Shown here: positions 33,001 through 44,041 of the stretch, piece by piece | How the letters are laid out: each line of letters opens with the position of its first letter | Position numbering within the stretch: the first letter of the stretch is position 1 | From: Ligula intestinalis | Lineage: Eukaryota > Platyhelminthes > Cestoda > Diphyllobothriidea > Diphyllobothriidae | Assembly (NCBI GenBank): GCA_036362985.1 | Contig: JAYGXS010000003.1 | Location: 81,806,602-81,870,601 of the forward strand | DNA length: 64,000 nt | Direction of reading: 5' to 3' | Notes under the pieces: generated by a model | What the model was told of the DNA's origin: nothing | What the model saw: only the letters and a program-made list of their open reading frames with translations | Database searches by the model: none | Made by a program: the position numbers and the translations under genes

Positions 33001-36000
33001 CGATCGAACAATCGAGGCTGCTTAGAAAGTTTGCAGTCTCTGTCAACAATAGCGCGCTGTCTGTTTACCCACAAGTGAGTCATAATGGTTGTTATCACAG
33101 CGGACAGGTTAAAGTCAAACAGGCGAGGTGGCAACATTCACAAGTCAGATGCAGTCGTTATGCTAATGCGTATCTACGACACTTAACGCCTGCTCCCTTA
33201 ATGGAGGATAGTTGCCCGCTTGTGCGCTAACCTCTTGGTGGCCGGCGTACTGGCCGTGCCCTGCTGAACTTCCAATGCCCGTGCTGGAACTGGGATTGAT
33301 GAATGCTCGGCCATTTGACTTACCGGCACTGGCGTTGGAAGATGTGTTCGCCTGTGCACTTTCCAAACGGAATCTCAGCACCAACTACGGGTAGGGCAGC
33401 TCATTGCACTTGTTTATAGACTGAAGGCCCGTAAACTCGCGGCTGACGCGATTGTCGTAGATCGCGAGGATTTTGGTGTCTTCAAAATCCGAGTGTGTGA
33501 CCGGGTCCCACCGAAAGAGCCGTGATATTAAAATTTGCGTCATTTCTCTTCGCTGCCGCCACGTGTTCGTCAATTCGCGCTCGGAGAAGACTTCCAGTTT
33601 AGGCGAAATATTAAATTTTTCTGCAATCACCCCAGATCCTATAGACCGTCTATCTTATAATTAAAGCCTGTAGACATAGACCGACGTTTGATATGTGTAT
33701 TTGGGCCGAATTCCGTCAACCACTGCGTAATTTTCAAATCCGGTTTGTCAACCAGCAAGGAAACAGTAAGAGCCGGGGGCCCACTGATGAACCGGACCCC
33801 TCGCAGTCGTGTCAAGCAGAATACCCGCGAACCACGCGTCTGAGCCTCTTAGCTAGTACCCGGGCTGTTAGTATGGCAAGTTATGTCGTAAATATCCATC
33901 CTAACCTATATGACGTCTTGGTTTCATTATCGCGATGGATTTCGAAAAGTCAGATTGATATAATTCTTGTTTCAGCTATCACCCCTGCTTCTTAGGAAGT
34001 TGGACGCTCTCGGGACGCATTCGTGATGTCACAGTCGTCCTCCACGATAGCGCGCTTTTGTTTATACACAGGCGAGTCATAGTGGTTGTTATCAAACCGG
34101 ATTGGTAACATAAACAGACGAGGAAGTCTCGGAAGTTGGCCTCCCTCCGGATGTATTCGTGATGGCCGCTGTCTGTTTACGCACAGGTGACTCATAATAG
34201 TTTTCATCGTACCGGACAACTTAACGTCAAGCTGAGGAGGCGGCAACAGTCACACTCCAACTCGGCTGTGAGGGCCGATCCAGTCGCCTGGGACACCAAT
34301 CAGCTAGTTCAATTGTTCCGGTGACTTCATTTTCCCTCGCTGCTTATGTCGCCACTTACCATCCATGATTCGGGGAACTGATACTTGGAGTAATTCCTCC
34401 ACGAAGTCGCCATACAAAACCACACTTTAGGTGGGTCACGACTTAACCGAGCTCTTACACCACAGCAAACGTCTGGCTCTTGCCTTCGGGTTGGACATGT
34501 TAAGGGTCAATTGCACCGAGCGGATAATGAAACAGGGACAGAGACGATACCTGTGGAACTGAAAATTATTTTTGGTCTTTGATCGTCCCCCTGGCTATTG
34601 TGTGCACCACAGAGGCAATGCTTCTGTGAGTGTATAGTCTGACTCACGTGAGTGGGACAATGTGACTTTGTTTCAGGGCCTGATCAAATGAACGACGACT
34701 CATGCACCTAATTTATGCACACTTAGTTTCTGTAGAACCATACTCGCCTGACTTTTCGGATTCCTTAGCAAACCTATCATCAGAGATAGAAGTAGTAGTA
34801 GTAACAGCAGAAACAAGGAGTTCATACGCAGTTATTTACAGTTTTTATGGGGGGCAGTCGCTATGCTACTGCATATCTACGACACTTACCGCCTGCCCCC
34901 TTCATCAAGGACAGTTGCCCGCTTGTGCGCTAATTTCTTGATGGCCGGCGTACGGCTGATGACCTGCTGAGCTGTCATCGCCCGTGCGGGAACTGGACTT
35001 GATGAATACTCGGCAATCTGACTTACCGGGACTGGTGTTGGAAGATGTGTTCGCGTGTGCGCTTCTCGAACTGAATCTCAGCGCCAACTACGGGTAGGGT
35101 AGGTCAGTGCACTTGTTTGTAGACTTAACAACGACTGAAGCAGCTCGCGGCTCATACTATTGTTAGCCCTCGCGAGGATTTCGGTGTCATCAAATTTGAA
35201 TATGTGACCGGGTCTCATCGGATGAGTTTCGACATGAGAATTGACGTAATTTCTCTTCGCTACTGCCGCGTCTTCGTCCGTTTGCACTCGGAGAAGACTC
35301 CGAGTTTCTCCGAAGTAGTTGCGTTGCCCGCAGATGCACCAGATCCTATAGGCTCTCTATCCTAGCCCATGTTTCTTATGTGGCACTGAGTCTTTTGGTT
35401 TCATTATCGCGACGGACTTCGAAACGTCAGGCAAATAAAATTCTTGTCCCAGCCAGCACACTTTTTTGGGCTTTAATTGTGAACTCCTGGGCAAAGCGGA
35501 ACTTAATTGTTCCTCTACCAGATCGGCGATGTCCATATCTTCATAATATCCCCGATGTCAACCGACAAAGCAACGAGCCGGTGGTCTCAGGTTCGAATCT
35601 CGGGGGTTCCAACTCTTGAGATTGGGTATGACTTTCTGATGACGGTTAACATGTCAGAAATGGCCATTCCGGTCGCCCTTTGCTTTATCCGATCCATTTT
35701 GCACCTGTTTGTATTAGCGAAGGTTAGGAAATTGCCGGCTCTCAGGACGCATTCGTAGAGCCGGCAGTTCACAATAGCACGCTGTGTCTTTACACACAGG
35801 CGATCCATAGTAGTTATCATACCGGATAGGTTAACGTAAACAGATGAGGAAGCTTCGCAAGTTGACCGCTCTCATGACTTACTCGTGATTGCTGCCGTCT
35901 GTTTATCCACATATGAGTCATACTAGTTGTTATTACACCGGACGAGTTACGGTCAAGCCGGCGAGGTGGCAACAATCGCACGTTGGTCGACCTCCAACTC

Positions 36001-39000
36001 GGCTGCGAGCGTATCACTGGACAGCCGATCCAGTCGCCTGAAACAGCAATCAGCTGGTTAAATTGTTCTGATGACTATATTTTCCTTCGCTGTTTCAGTT
36101 ATCACTCACTACCCATGATCCGGCAGCTGTTACCGAGTGATATTCCTCCACCAAGTCGTCCTATGCAAACATACTTTAGGCGAGTTACGACTTAATTGGG
36201 CGCTTACGTCACAGCAAACGTCCGACTCTTGCCTTCGGATAGAACCTGCTGAGGGTCAATAGCACCGAGAGGATAATTGAAAGGGACAGAGGAGATATCT
36301 GTGTTTATAGGCTGGAACCGTATAAAAAGACTCACGCGATTCTTACCTCTTGCGGGCATTTTGGGTACTACGGCCCGGTCCCATCGAGGTGGCGTCCTTT
36401 TTTCGCACTGGGACTCACATTTTTGCTTTTATCGACAGTTAATTTGACGAGTGTCTACAAGTTGCTGATAGACGCGAATGGGCAAGTTCCAGAAAGCAGT
36501 CTATAAGGGGAAACTGCGATTGCTAGAACAAGAAGTTTTTTTTACCAGGCGTTTCGGATTCTGGTTTGAGCCCATCATCAGAAAAAAACCGTAGAAAAGA
36601 GTTTCGGATGATGAGTTCAAGGTAGAATCTGAAACCTCAAGCTTATAAGCTTCTTGTTCCAGCGATTGTATCTTTCCCTTTACAAGGTTAATAATTGTCA
36701 AAATAACATTTTTGTTATGCTCTTGTACGTTCATCTGCGTCGCCACTTGTTATGTCTCCCACTTGCCTGTGTGAAATAGGAGACAGACAGGATAGCAGAG
36801 AACAGGTTTACTGCAACAGTCTCTGTGTGCACATCAGCTTATCTGCGTGTGTGCCTCAACTTATTCGCACACCCCCCCCGCATGTCCAGCACCTTCTATC
36901 CATGGGCAGCAAGTCGTCTGCGTGTGCGTCAAGGCGTCCTCGTCTGCAGCAACTCCTGTCTGTCGGCAGCAAGTCCCACCATCTTTCTGCGGCATCTTAT
37001 TTCATGACAAACGGCCATTGTCCGCTTTTTCTCTGTTCTTATTGTTCCATGCGTGAGCGGCCTTTTCGGGCAGCCATCGTATGGTGTCGGTTCCCTCAGG
37101 GTCACCCAGCCTGGCGACCCCGTTACGCCCCTTGTGTCTGCGCACTTTCGCGTGTGGAGGTTTGTTTGTCATTCTGACCCCAGGACTGAAAGAGTTCTGT
37201 GCCATCCTAACTCTTAGTGCCTGTATAAATTCCTTCCACGCACAAAAGTTGGATTAGCCTCTGCTGTCGCAAGTACCCGTTGACGCAGAACCTTGGAGAA
37301 GTTTATCGGCACTTTATAAATAACTCGGGATGCTCGGCTGACGTCTGCCCGGTGGCTATAGCGTATAGGGGTGTCTTTGTCATCCTGATTCCAGGACGGC
37401 CAGAGCGTTGACTCACGTGCTGTGCCGTCCTAACAATTGCGTACAGTTATTCCTTGCTGCTAATCCACTGGCTGTTTATCTTGTCTATGAGCGACTGCGC
37501 TTTCACTGTACTTGAACTCCTTTTGCAGTCTGTAAATAACCCCAAGTAGCTCTTAATGGCGTGCATTCGGCTATCCCCCAAGCCCCAGCGATTGCTTCTC
37601 CGAATACTTGTCCAATTTGTTTGCGTATATTTTTATCGCATTTTATCTGACAATGCATCCTGCCCTGTCTTGCATTGCTCAAACATCCTCACTTGAGCAT
37701 CTCTTTTTATTCATTGTCTTTTCCCTCTAGTGTCCTGTTTCGACTACAAAAGCGAATACATCGACTGCGCTGATATTACTGGCTGTGGGCTGGGTAATGA
37801 CTCCCTCGCCTGGGATTTTCAGGTAAGCTGCGCAGCGTTTGACTTGCTGATGAGCTACAGTCAGTAGCAGTCAGTCGGCTTCTAAACCGCTCACTCCCAT
37901 TTCAGTCCTGCACAGAAATGCATCTCTATGATCCCTCTAACGCCACTGCCAGTGATATGTTTCCTTCCCTACCAAAGACCCTGGAACAGGTAGATGCGCA
38001 CTGCCAACGAAAATATGGCGTTTCTATGGCTAAGAACCAGTTGAGTACCTTCATCGGTCCCACGCGGGGTAAGTCAATATATGTCTAGAGTTGTCAAGCT
38101 GGTGTCGGTTACTTACATCAAGATTCTTCGTTTATCAACGAAGCTAGTCGTGTTAGGGTAAAGATTATAGCAACAGAGGTTACTAGGGAAACTAGTTTGC
38201 AGGCCTCGCCATGACTCGTGTACCTTCGAAATTTATTTCCTGATGTATAAGCGCGAAATATAGCGTTTTCTGCGTTTCTTGATGCTCCTCTAAAATGCAT
38301 TCCTTTGTGAAAAAGTTAGATGATAACAAAAGGAAGCAAATAGTTCTGCTGCTGTCCGTAGAGTTAAAGTCATACCCCCCCAAATAGGTCAGAAAAAGAC
38401 GAGAAATTCCGGCCGAACCGTAGTCATAGGACAGATTTACCCATTTGGGAGACGAAATGTACTGCCAGACGCCAGTTCGACCATCGGTTTCGCTGATGTC
38501 TACCGTATGCTTCACAGCAGGGTGGTGCAGCGACGATGACTTGCGCGTGAGTTATACGACTTGCAAAGCATCTACCACACACTCCCTTCGCTCACTAACC
38601 TCCGCCCGGTGTCAAGACAAAGTCAAGAAAACAGGAGGCGGGATCGGGCGCAGGTGGCTGGCGCGACCGAAGCCGCCTCTACGCGTACACCACGCCCCCT
38701 CCCCATGTTCGGAATTTGCATCGGGAGCGCAACCCGAACAACGTTTGTCGTGTCCTGATCTGCCCCTATCGCAGGGGGTTAAGTGAGTTAAACCCAGGCA
38801 ACTGCCATCTTCAGACAAGGGTTATTTAGTAGAGAAGAAGTCTTTGAAGGCCAAAATAGTAGGAAGAGTTGATTGTGTATGCAGAGGAAAGGAGAATAGA
38901 TTTGACTTGACTTGAGATGGAAGAAGTCTGACTTTGGAGAACACGACCACCCAGAAGATTGACCGGATCCCAAATGCCAGTTTGAGAGCAGTCAGGCCAG

Positions 39001-42000
39001 TAGACAGATAGAGAGAGAGAGCGTTCGAGAAGAAGAAGAAGACTCGATCGCTGGGACAATATGTTTATTCGCCTGACGTTTCGATATCCGTCGCATATTC
39101 GTCATCAGAGACATGAGTAGCAGTTCATTGGGTAGGTCGACCTTTGATTGGTTGGACGCCGTGTGGGTAGAAATCAATGTGGGCGGCCTTAGTCTCGTGC
39201 ACCAGTAAGTTTGGTGGCCGCCACGACCTTGAGGTCTAGACGGATTGAGGTCACGACAGCAAAGCCAGTCATTGAACAGACAACGACCCACTACACCCCC
39301 TCCCCCTGCGTTGATCCAGCGGATCTATCACGCGGTCCACTTGGGTGGCTTACTTGTACTTGTTACGGCTGTGATCATGCCTGATCTAGCCGGCCTCAGT
39401 GATGCCACGAAAGGTACCTCTCCATACGTGACGATAGGCGGCAGCGAATCTTAAAAGCTCCACCCAATTTCTTCTCCAGTGACGGAGACCGGAGATAGAA
39501 GGTCCAAGAAGTGCTTCAATGGCTTGATGGACGGTGTCGAGCCAAGTCTTCAGTTGCACTCCTCTTGGACGTTTCCAACTGGGCTGCGGCACCGGGTCGG
39601 GGCAGAATAGCTACGCTCGTGAAGCGGATGACGGAGAATGTGTCCAAACCGCCTCGGTCGCCTTTCGATGTCCAATCTCCCAGTTACAATTACGAGCAAG
39701 TTATTTTGAGAGGCATTCACAACTTTTTTCTAGTCAACCTAAGGAAGATTAGGTAGACAAATCACATTCAAATGACAAAGCCGCCGACACTGTCTCAACT
39801 CGCCCCGAGTTTGTGGGGAGCGGGAATTTTACTTTTTTCTCGACTTTCTTAGGCTAACAGTCGGTTTTCTCTTGTAGTCTGGAAGCAGGCAAGCAATATT
39901 GTCTTCAGTAATGGTGACCTGGACCCCTGGATGAATGGCGGGGTGAGTTGCAGGTGACTTTGTCTTGTATCCTTTTTTCTCCGGTCTCTGCCCCCTGTGC
40001 GCTTCCTCCGCACTGTCCTCACGAGGCCGAGAGGTTCGACCAAGAACATGAAGGTGGAGGCTATCATAGATGACCGGAGCCTGCATTGTTTTGCTAGGGT
40101 TTTTGATTCCCGCCCTCATTTTGTGAAAAAGGGTCGTTTGGGTGACAGATTTGAATTGTTTATTTAACCCATGGGCGGTCTCGACGGTATTTGCGAGGGT
40201 ACAGCGGTTCGTGTACAGCCAACGCGCCAACCACTTGAGGTTCGACTGGGAGCCGTGATTTTAATTACAGTTAGGCTAATTTACCTATTCAGGCTATAAC
40301 ATCCTATAGAATCCACACATTCTGATACATTGCATTGCTGCATTCTGATCCAAAAAGCTAACTGCTCAAAACAATATTTGGCAGGATTGGTTTTAGAGGT
40401 CCCAAAAATCCTGTCGACTTCTAATAAAAATCTACTTTTAAATGTTGGTTGGCCTGACTTTAAATTGTTTCGTTAAATTCCACCAATAGGAGGAAGAATT
40501 TCCATTTTCGTTAAATTCGGCGTGCATAAGGTTAAATTTCCCTTGATTAGCATCCGTACCCTGCGCAACAGAAGTTTATGTTGATCGAATTTTATTCGAT
40601 TTCAAGCATATTAAAATAAATATAATCTTATTTTTATATTTTATGATCACTTCCGCCACAATTACATATTAATGTAAGCTCACTAGCCATTACTTAAATG
40701 TTCGACCACAAAATACGTTAAACAGTTGGGCGGGGATTGATATCTGGAGAGGGTCCTTCAAATCAGTTTTGCCCAATACAGTAGTCGCCGGTTTTTAAGC
40801 CCACGGTTAATAGGCCCAGCCGCGTATTAAGCCCAAATCAGCTTGTGACGGAATTTTACATAGCAAAATCCGCCGGCTAATAAGCCCAGTCGCCGTCTAC
40901 AAAGCCCAGGTTGCCAACAGGATAGAGTGAGATTCTCATCTCTCTGCGCGCGCAACGATTTCTGGTGCCTGCAGAAGGACATCAAAGAGCACTTGCGAGT
41001 GAAGTTTCATCCAAAAAAACTGACTCTAGACCGCTTTTTTAAACGTGTTGTAAATCATTTTTGTTTTTGTTATTACGTGAAATACAGACAAACAGCGTTC
41101 TTTTCTTGTACACAACCAAGATCTACACATAATATAGAACGTATAGTACGTATCCTGCGTTTCCTAATCAAGAAATAAGACTCTCCGGTTATTGCGCCCG
41201 CCGCTTATTAAGCCCCATTTGGTCTGGGCCCGAAGTGGGCTTAGTAGCCGGCGACTACTGTATTTCATATGTAATCAATGTAGAATCCACCAGGCACAAC
41301 TATTTAATAGGAGGCTTTGGCAGATTTTGGTAACTCCTTTAACCTTTGAGAACTTGGCAGCGTCGGTGGGATCAGAGCCCACACTAGCAAGTGGAAGCTT
41401 TAGTATAGTGCACGCTCTAGTCAACTGAGGTACGAGCACCCCCTCAAGGGAGCCTAATCACACTTTGGTCAATTTACCCGCCCACCTCTACTGCAACTTA
41501 TGGGTTCCACAAATCCTGATACTGGATTTCCAAGGCAATTGGTTTAGAATCCACCAAACGACTATCCGGCAGACTTAATTAGTAAGGTTTTCGGTTCCTG
41601 CTGAATGAAGGCAGTCTGTTCTAACGCTACTTGAATAACTTCTGCCACTTAACCAGAGATTGGAGGGCCCGTCGGAGTTCCACCCACTGTCACCAATGAA
41701 ATCCACCAATTTTGAATGCTTCAAATAGGATTTCCCCAGGAAGCAATGTGTTAGTTCGACCATCGCAAGCAATGGTGTCCATCATTTGCCCGAGAGCGGG
41801 TGACTGGGAACAGGTATAGCGAAAGTAGACGCGCTGCCATCTACCTCACCCTAAACTCTCATTCGCTTCCACCGGTGAGAAGACAAAGTTGAGATGACCG
41901 AGCAGGAATCAGGCGTAAGCCGCTTTCTCCAGATGCAGCCAGAAACACCGCCTAACTTAGCTTTTAGTGACAGTAGATTTTGTGCGGGTACTACTGCACT

Positions 42001-43051
42001 GTCTACCCTCATTCACCTGTAGTATGTGTCTAGTCGGACTCTAGCTAGCCAGGACTGGAACTGCTACTACCACTACGGCTGTTTCTTATACTACTAACTA
42101 GGGTGTAGGCGAGTGATAGTATTTGCTGGTACTATTACTGACTGTTTTTTAAGTCAGAAGTGACGCTGCTTAAAGTCAGCATTGGGCTCATATCCTCCCA
42201 ATCTGGACAAGAAGTGTAGTAGTACTGGTGCTAGCACTGGTGCCACCATTTTCAGGGGTGACCCTGGTTAAGCCAACATTAGGGCTCACCTCCCCTTGGT
42301 CTCAACAAGGAGTGTGATTCTGGGTTTGACTATTTCAGGTAAGTACATGCTTGGAGCCCTGAGCTCAGCAGCGTTTGCCTTAGTTTTTGCAATCAATGTA
42401 AGATCCATCAAATGCCTACCAGAATAATTTTTTTACGAACTGCATTACTTTTTTTTCTCGACTCAACCCCTTTGCCCTGTAACTACCTTCCATGCGTTAG
42501 TCCAATTAACGCTCGCCCCACCCAACACAATATCTCAGTGTATATTTTTTTAATGCCCTTTAGTTCCTGGAACCTCTCTCGAAGAGTGTGACCATTCTGA
42601 AGATTCACGGTGGCGCTCACCACTTGGACTTAAGGCAAGTTTATCCCTTTTGTACCCCTTGCTACTGAACTGGTTGCAGTTATACTGTAGGAAAGGACAT
42701 CTCTGGGTTTGCAATTTTGGAATATTTTCGGACAAAAGTAGTTTAAGTAGTGGACTGGAGGCAAGAATATGTGCTATTTTGTTGTATTTTTACCTACTGA
42801 ACCCCTGTCTCACTACAGAGAACACAGTTTACTTAACCCAATTGCTGAGGTATGTTTTGCTGGTTGAGCATTTAACCGACTTGGTTTTTGCTTTTCTGTC
42901 GTTTAGAGGTTCCCATCCGGCTGACCCGCCAAGTGTGACAGAGGCTCGACAGACTGAATTTGTCGAAATATCGAAATGGATAGAGGCCTTCCACGAGGGG
43001 CGCATGAACCTTGTGATGGATGACTTTGTTCCTACCGTGCTTGCTCAGTAG
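29930..43051 (+). CDS. lysosomal Pro-X carboxypeptidase-like serine peptidase (S28), 11 exons
   Basis: Family S28 enzymes cleave C-terminal or N-terminal residues next to proline in lysosomes or secretions. Splicing the eleven exons listed separately gives 1467 bases, 488 residues, close to the usual 490-500. Residues 1-17 (MLLHLINLLLLTVTAWS) are a signal peptide. GPIFFYCGNEGDIGGFWNNT and RYYGESLPF are family hallmarks. The nucleophile is Ser152 in GGSYGGMLAA, the acid is Asp411 in NGDLDPW and the base is His436 in GAHHLDLR; spacing from Asp to His is the same as in human PRCP as I recall it. Several N-glycosylation sequons and many Cys fit a lysosomal or secreted protein. Introns range from 44 bp to 5.6 kb; one is GC-AG. 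No frame break is seen, so the gene looks functional. DPP7 is a close relative and cannot be excluded from sequence alone. Confidence 0.92.
30144..30280 (+). CDS. S28 peptidase exon 2
   Basis: Follows a 57 bp intron (30087-30143) that is open in frame. Encodes DKWYKPGGPIFFYCGNEGDI and NALVVFAEH, then GTAGGG. Confidence 0.9.
30326..30486 (+). CDS. S28 peptidase exon 3
   Basis: Follows a 45 bp intron, also open in frame. Encodes RYYGESLPFPSSFTQPFIQF to VIAFGG and ends AG, the first two bases of the nucleophile Ser codon. Confidence 0.9.
30531..30666 (+). CDS. S28 peptidase exon 4
   Basis: Follows a 44 bp intron. The first T completes AGT, Ser152, followed by YGGMLAAIMRLKYPHFVQGA and IASSAPFKWVLG. 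Ends at GAT before GTAGGT. Confidence 0.9.
30724..30811 (+). CDS. S28 peptidase exon 5
   Basis: Follows a 57 bp intron. Encodes DYFNVNASCVSVIQSAYQTI and the next nine residues. Ends inside a Gly codon before GTACGT. Confidence 0.88.
30812..31834 (+). other. intron 5 of S28 gene
   Basis: 1023 bases, GTACGT...CCATAG. No repeat family was recognised. A TGTG run at 31316-31327 and an AG-rich stretch near 31520 are its only low-complexity parts. Confidence 0.8.
31835..32086 (+). CDS. S28 peptidase exon 6
   Basis: 252 bases. Encodes LKNITQTLRLCSPLQNQSDL, MTMMDYPYQASFMGDLPAYP and VNVSCLRAANETDP, then ends AACG before GTGCGT. MMDYPY and LPAYPV are conserved in S28. Confidence 0.9.
32140..32850. repeat. 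tandem minisatellite, about 114 bp unit
   Basis: Six or seven imperfect copies, each with (A)ACAGGTCGTGT, a TAGACNGACTGTTTACCCCTGT-like block (shown as ACCCCTGTCAGAGAT) and TCCTTAATTT. Alternate copies are more alike, giving a higher-order period near 228. It starts about 55 bases after the exon 6 donor, inside intron 6. Confidence 0.85.
33140..34560. repeat. intronic duplication, unit 1
   Basis: This segment and 34855-36300 align in the same direction nearly end to end. Shared blocks include GCCCGCTTGTGCGCTAA, CTCGCGGCT, GTGTGACCGGGT and CGATCCAGTCGCCTG. Unit 1 carries an extra 250 bases (33690-33900) that include repeat R3. Both units contain a GAAACGTCAG-type PLE end (33937-33955, here degenerate) near the middle. 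Confidence 0.8.
33760..33880 (+). repeat. interspersed repeat R3, copy 2
   Basis: Matches 9535-9660; see that entry. Present only in unit 1 of the intronic duplication. Confidence 0.55.
34745..36300. repeat. intronic duplication, unit 2, with Penelope-like ends
   Basis: Begins with a minus-strand hammerhead-like motif (CTGATGA 34777-34783, GAAAAGTC 34750-34757). An inner part similar to the arms of palindrome P6 follows, and GACGGACTTCGAAACGTCAGGC at 35408-35429 marks a plus-strand end (key bases GAAACGTC). Outward of that comes the same flank as unit 1. The unit looks like a short element with inverted PLE ends plus host flank that was duplicated with it. Confidence 0.65.
35555..35615 (+). 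repeat. B-box containing tRNA-like half
   Basis: CAGGTTCGAATCTCGGGGG gives a near-consensus Pol III B box and T-arm-like pairing. No A box lies at the correct distance, so it may be a SINE remnant or chance. Confidence 0.3.
36508..36683. mobile_element. palindrome of Penelope-like 3' ends (P3)
   Basis: GATTGCTAGAACAAGAAG at the left and CTTCTTGTTCCAGCGATTG at the right are inverted, with GTTTCGGATTCTGGTTTGAG against an inverted diverged copy inside. CTGATGA lies on the minus strand at 36575-36581. The right arm reads CGGATGA instead. Confidence 0.75.
36684..37730. other. remainder of intron 6
   Basis: Mostly unique sequence with a C-run (36873-36881) and an internal 200 bp-scale repetition: GACCCCAGGACTGAAAGAG near 37178 against GATTCCAGGACGGCCAGAG near 37386. 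It ends with the acceptor TTTTCCCTCTAG. Confidence 0.6.
37731..37822 (+). CDS. S28 peptidase exon 7
   Basis: Follows a 5644 bp intron. The carried G completes Val. Encodes SCFDYKSEYIDCADITGCGL and NDSLAWDFQ, ending CAG before GTAAGC. Confidence 0.9.
37906..38068 (+). CDS. S28 peptidase exon 8
   Basis: Follows an 83 bp intron. Encodes SCTEMHLYDPSNATASDMFP to AKNQLSTFIGPTR and ends within a Val codon before GTAAGT. W-D-x-Q-x-C-T-E across exons 7 and 8 is a family hallmark. Confidence 0.9.
38441..38790 (+). repeat. interspersed repeat R1, copy 2
   Basis: The longest R1 copy seen, inside intron 8. Shares GACTTGCGCGTGAG, GGCGGGATCGGGCGCAGGTG and TGGCGCG with copy 1. Confidence 0.7.
39028..39125 (-). 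mobile_element. solo Penelope-like 3' end with hammerhead-like motif
   Basis: The minus strand has CTGATGA (39102-39108), a stem and GAAACGTC, AGGC, then a CTTCTTCTTCTT tail. Nearly the same as 9106-9205. GTCT before the core can pair with AGGC after it. Confidence 0.7.
39370..39750 (-). pseudogene. RTE-like LINE C-terminal fragment
   Basis: Minus-strand reading gives RPRRFGHILRHPLHERSY, then after one frame change GVQLKTWLDTVHQAIEALLG and WVELLRFAAAYRHVWRGTFR. A short 'R.FGH..R' block followed by 'W.DT' and 'A..R..WR' is the usual C-terminus of flatworm RTE-like LINEs. It lies in intron 8 and is antisense to the peptidase gene. Confidence 0.7.
39878..39942 (+). CDS. S28 peptidase exon 9
   Basis: 65 bases after TTTCTCTTGTAG. 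Encodes VWKQASNIVFSNGDLDPWMN and two Gly, with the catalytic Asp411 in LDPW. Ends before GTGAGT. Preceding intron 8 is 1809 bp. Confidence 0.92.
40465..40775 (+). repeat. interspersed repeat R2, copy 2
   Basis: Matches 7950-8235. The MITE at 40779 has inserted at, or just beside, its end. Confidence 0.6.
40779..41260. mobile_element. pogo/Tigger-like MITE, copy A
   Basis: 482 bases with inverted ends. It begins CAGTAGTCGCCGG and ends CCGGCGACTACTG, each followed inward by a GTGGGCTTA / TAAGCCCAC block. TA flanks both sides (40777-40778, 41261-41262), as for Tc1/mariner-superfamily insertions. Non-coding inside. CAGT-type ends and a TA target suggest pogo/Tigger. Confidence 0.85.
41360..41445 (-). 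repeat. tRNA-like sequence, probable SINE head
   Basis: The minus strand reads TACCTCAGTTGACTAGAGCG (near A box) and GGCTCTGATCCCACC (near B box) with a GTGGG/CCCAC T-arm-like stem. The acceptor stem does not close, so it is not a functional tRNA. Confidence 0.5.
41790..41985 (+). repeat. possible R1 repeat, diverged
   Basis: CTGCCATCTACCTCACC and GAGAAGACAAAGTTGAGA resemble R1 blocks in order, but the match is weak. Confidence 0.35.
42564..42634 (+). CDS. S28 peptidase exon 10
   Basis: 71 bases after TTTTTTAATGCCCTTTAG. Encodes FLEPLSKSVTILKIHGGAHH and LDL, with His436, and ends with two bases of an Arg codon. The donor is AAG/GCAAGT, so this intron is GC-AG. Confidence 0.92.
42907..43051 (+). 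CDS. S28 peptidase exon 11, with stop
   Basis: 145 bases after CTGTCGTTTAG. Encodes GSHPADPPSVTEARQTEFVE and ISKWIEAFHEGR, ending VPTVLAQ and TAG (43049-43051). No clear AATAAA is seen just downstream. Confidence 0.9.
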
Positions 43052-43422
43052 CCTTTTCACCTCCTGGTTATCTACTGCGTTGCATGCATCATGACCTTCG
43101 AAATTGTTTTTCATACTCTTCTATCCTGATCATTCGGTATTTTTGTACAATTCATGCTACGCTCAAATTTGGAAAACCGCTGGTTGACTTTGACTTTGAT
43201 GTTTTACTTCTAAACTTGTGGAAAATATCGATAATTTTGGGCGTATTGTTTTCATGCAGAATAATCTGACAGTAATTTGGAAAGTGAGTGAATGTCGCGG
43301 GGTACACATGCTGTCATAGCAACGTCTAGGCCTGCGCGTTTTCCTAGAGACTGCAGGAATTACGTTTATGACAGAATGCGGTCACCAAACTAGACGAGCG
43401 ACAAAACTGTATTGACCTCGCA
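43052..43422. other. 3' flank of peptidase gene
   Basis: Likely includes the 3' UTR. No polyadenylation signal was assigned. Confidence 0.4.
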
Positions 43423-43751
43423 TTTTGGCGAGCAATTCTGTGCGTTAAAAACGTCTCGGAGGCCGTCTTCCGCACCATTCTGTTTTGATAGACCGGAGGC
43501 TAACACTAGGCGTCGGCTAGTGAAACCAGAAGACCTACTGCCGTGACGAGAAACTCCTGGAGTCGTTTATAGGATATCGTGCATTTGCTAAAAAGGCAAA
43601 TACGTCGGCGAAATTGGGAGACTTCCTGAGAGGCGAGGTGCAGAACATACGACAGCAGTGCGGAGCGATGACGCAATTTCTCTAGTCACGGCTAATTCAA
43701 CGACACCCGCCCACATATTCCATGCATCGATCTGCCCTATCCATATTCGGT
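43423..43751 (+). pseudogene. Penelope-like GIY-YIG endonuclease relic
   Basis: In one frame the plus strand reads FWRAILCVKNVSEAVFRTIL; after stops it continues GVVYRISC, KGKYVGEIGRLPERRG and DAISLVTANSTTPAHIF. It aligns block by block with the better copy at 53821-54381 (FWLAIPYVKNVSEAAARIL, GVVYSIPC, YVGETGRRLG). At least six stops and frame changes show an old copy. The GIY-YIG core is recognisable (VVYRISC...KYVGEIGR). A hammerhead-like end follows 300 bases later. Confidence 0.7.
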
Positions 43752-44041
43752 ACTGAGGCTTAGTTTGGTCCATGCAATTCACCACTCGCGGAACGCATAG
43801 GCCTACGCGTCGTCGAATGTTAGCGCCGGGAAGCCGGATGGCCGTGCAAACGTCACGCTGAAGTCCAACACGGGTGATGAAAATCCAGCAAGTCACGCCG
43901 GGCATCGAGGGTTTACTGCACAAGCTGACAACTATCCACAATAGGGGGAACATTTAATTGTCACAGGTATGCAGTGGCATAATGACGGTATCCCACAAAG
44001 ACTGCAACTCACTGTGCATGAATTATCCGTTTCTGTTATTG

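Noticed and set aside
35555..35615. Functional tRNA gene
   Set aside because: Only a B box is present; no A box, anticodon arm or acceptor stem.
36873..36881. C-run and nearby repeated GTCTGC words as a CRISPR-like array
   Set aside because: No regular repeat-spacer pattern and a eukaryotic context.
40927..41178. 83-codon frame
   Set aside because: Lies within the non-coding MITE; the sibling copy does not keep it open.
43588..43953. 121-codon minus-strand frame
   Set aside because: Overlaps the plus-strand GIY-YIG relic, which explains the sequence.
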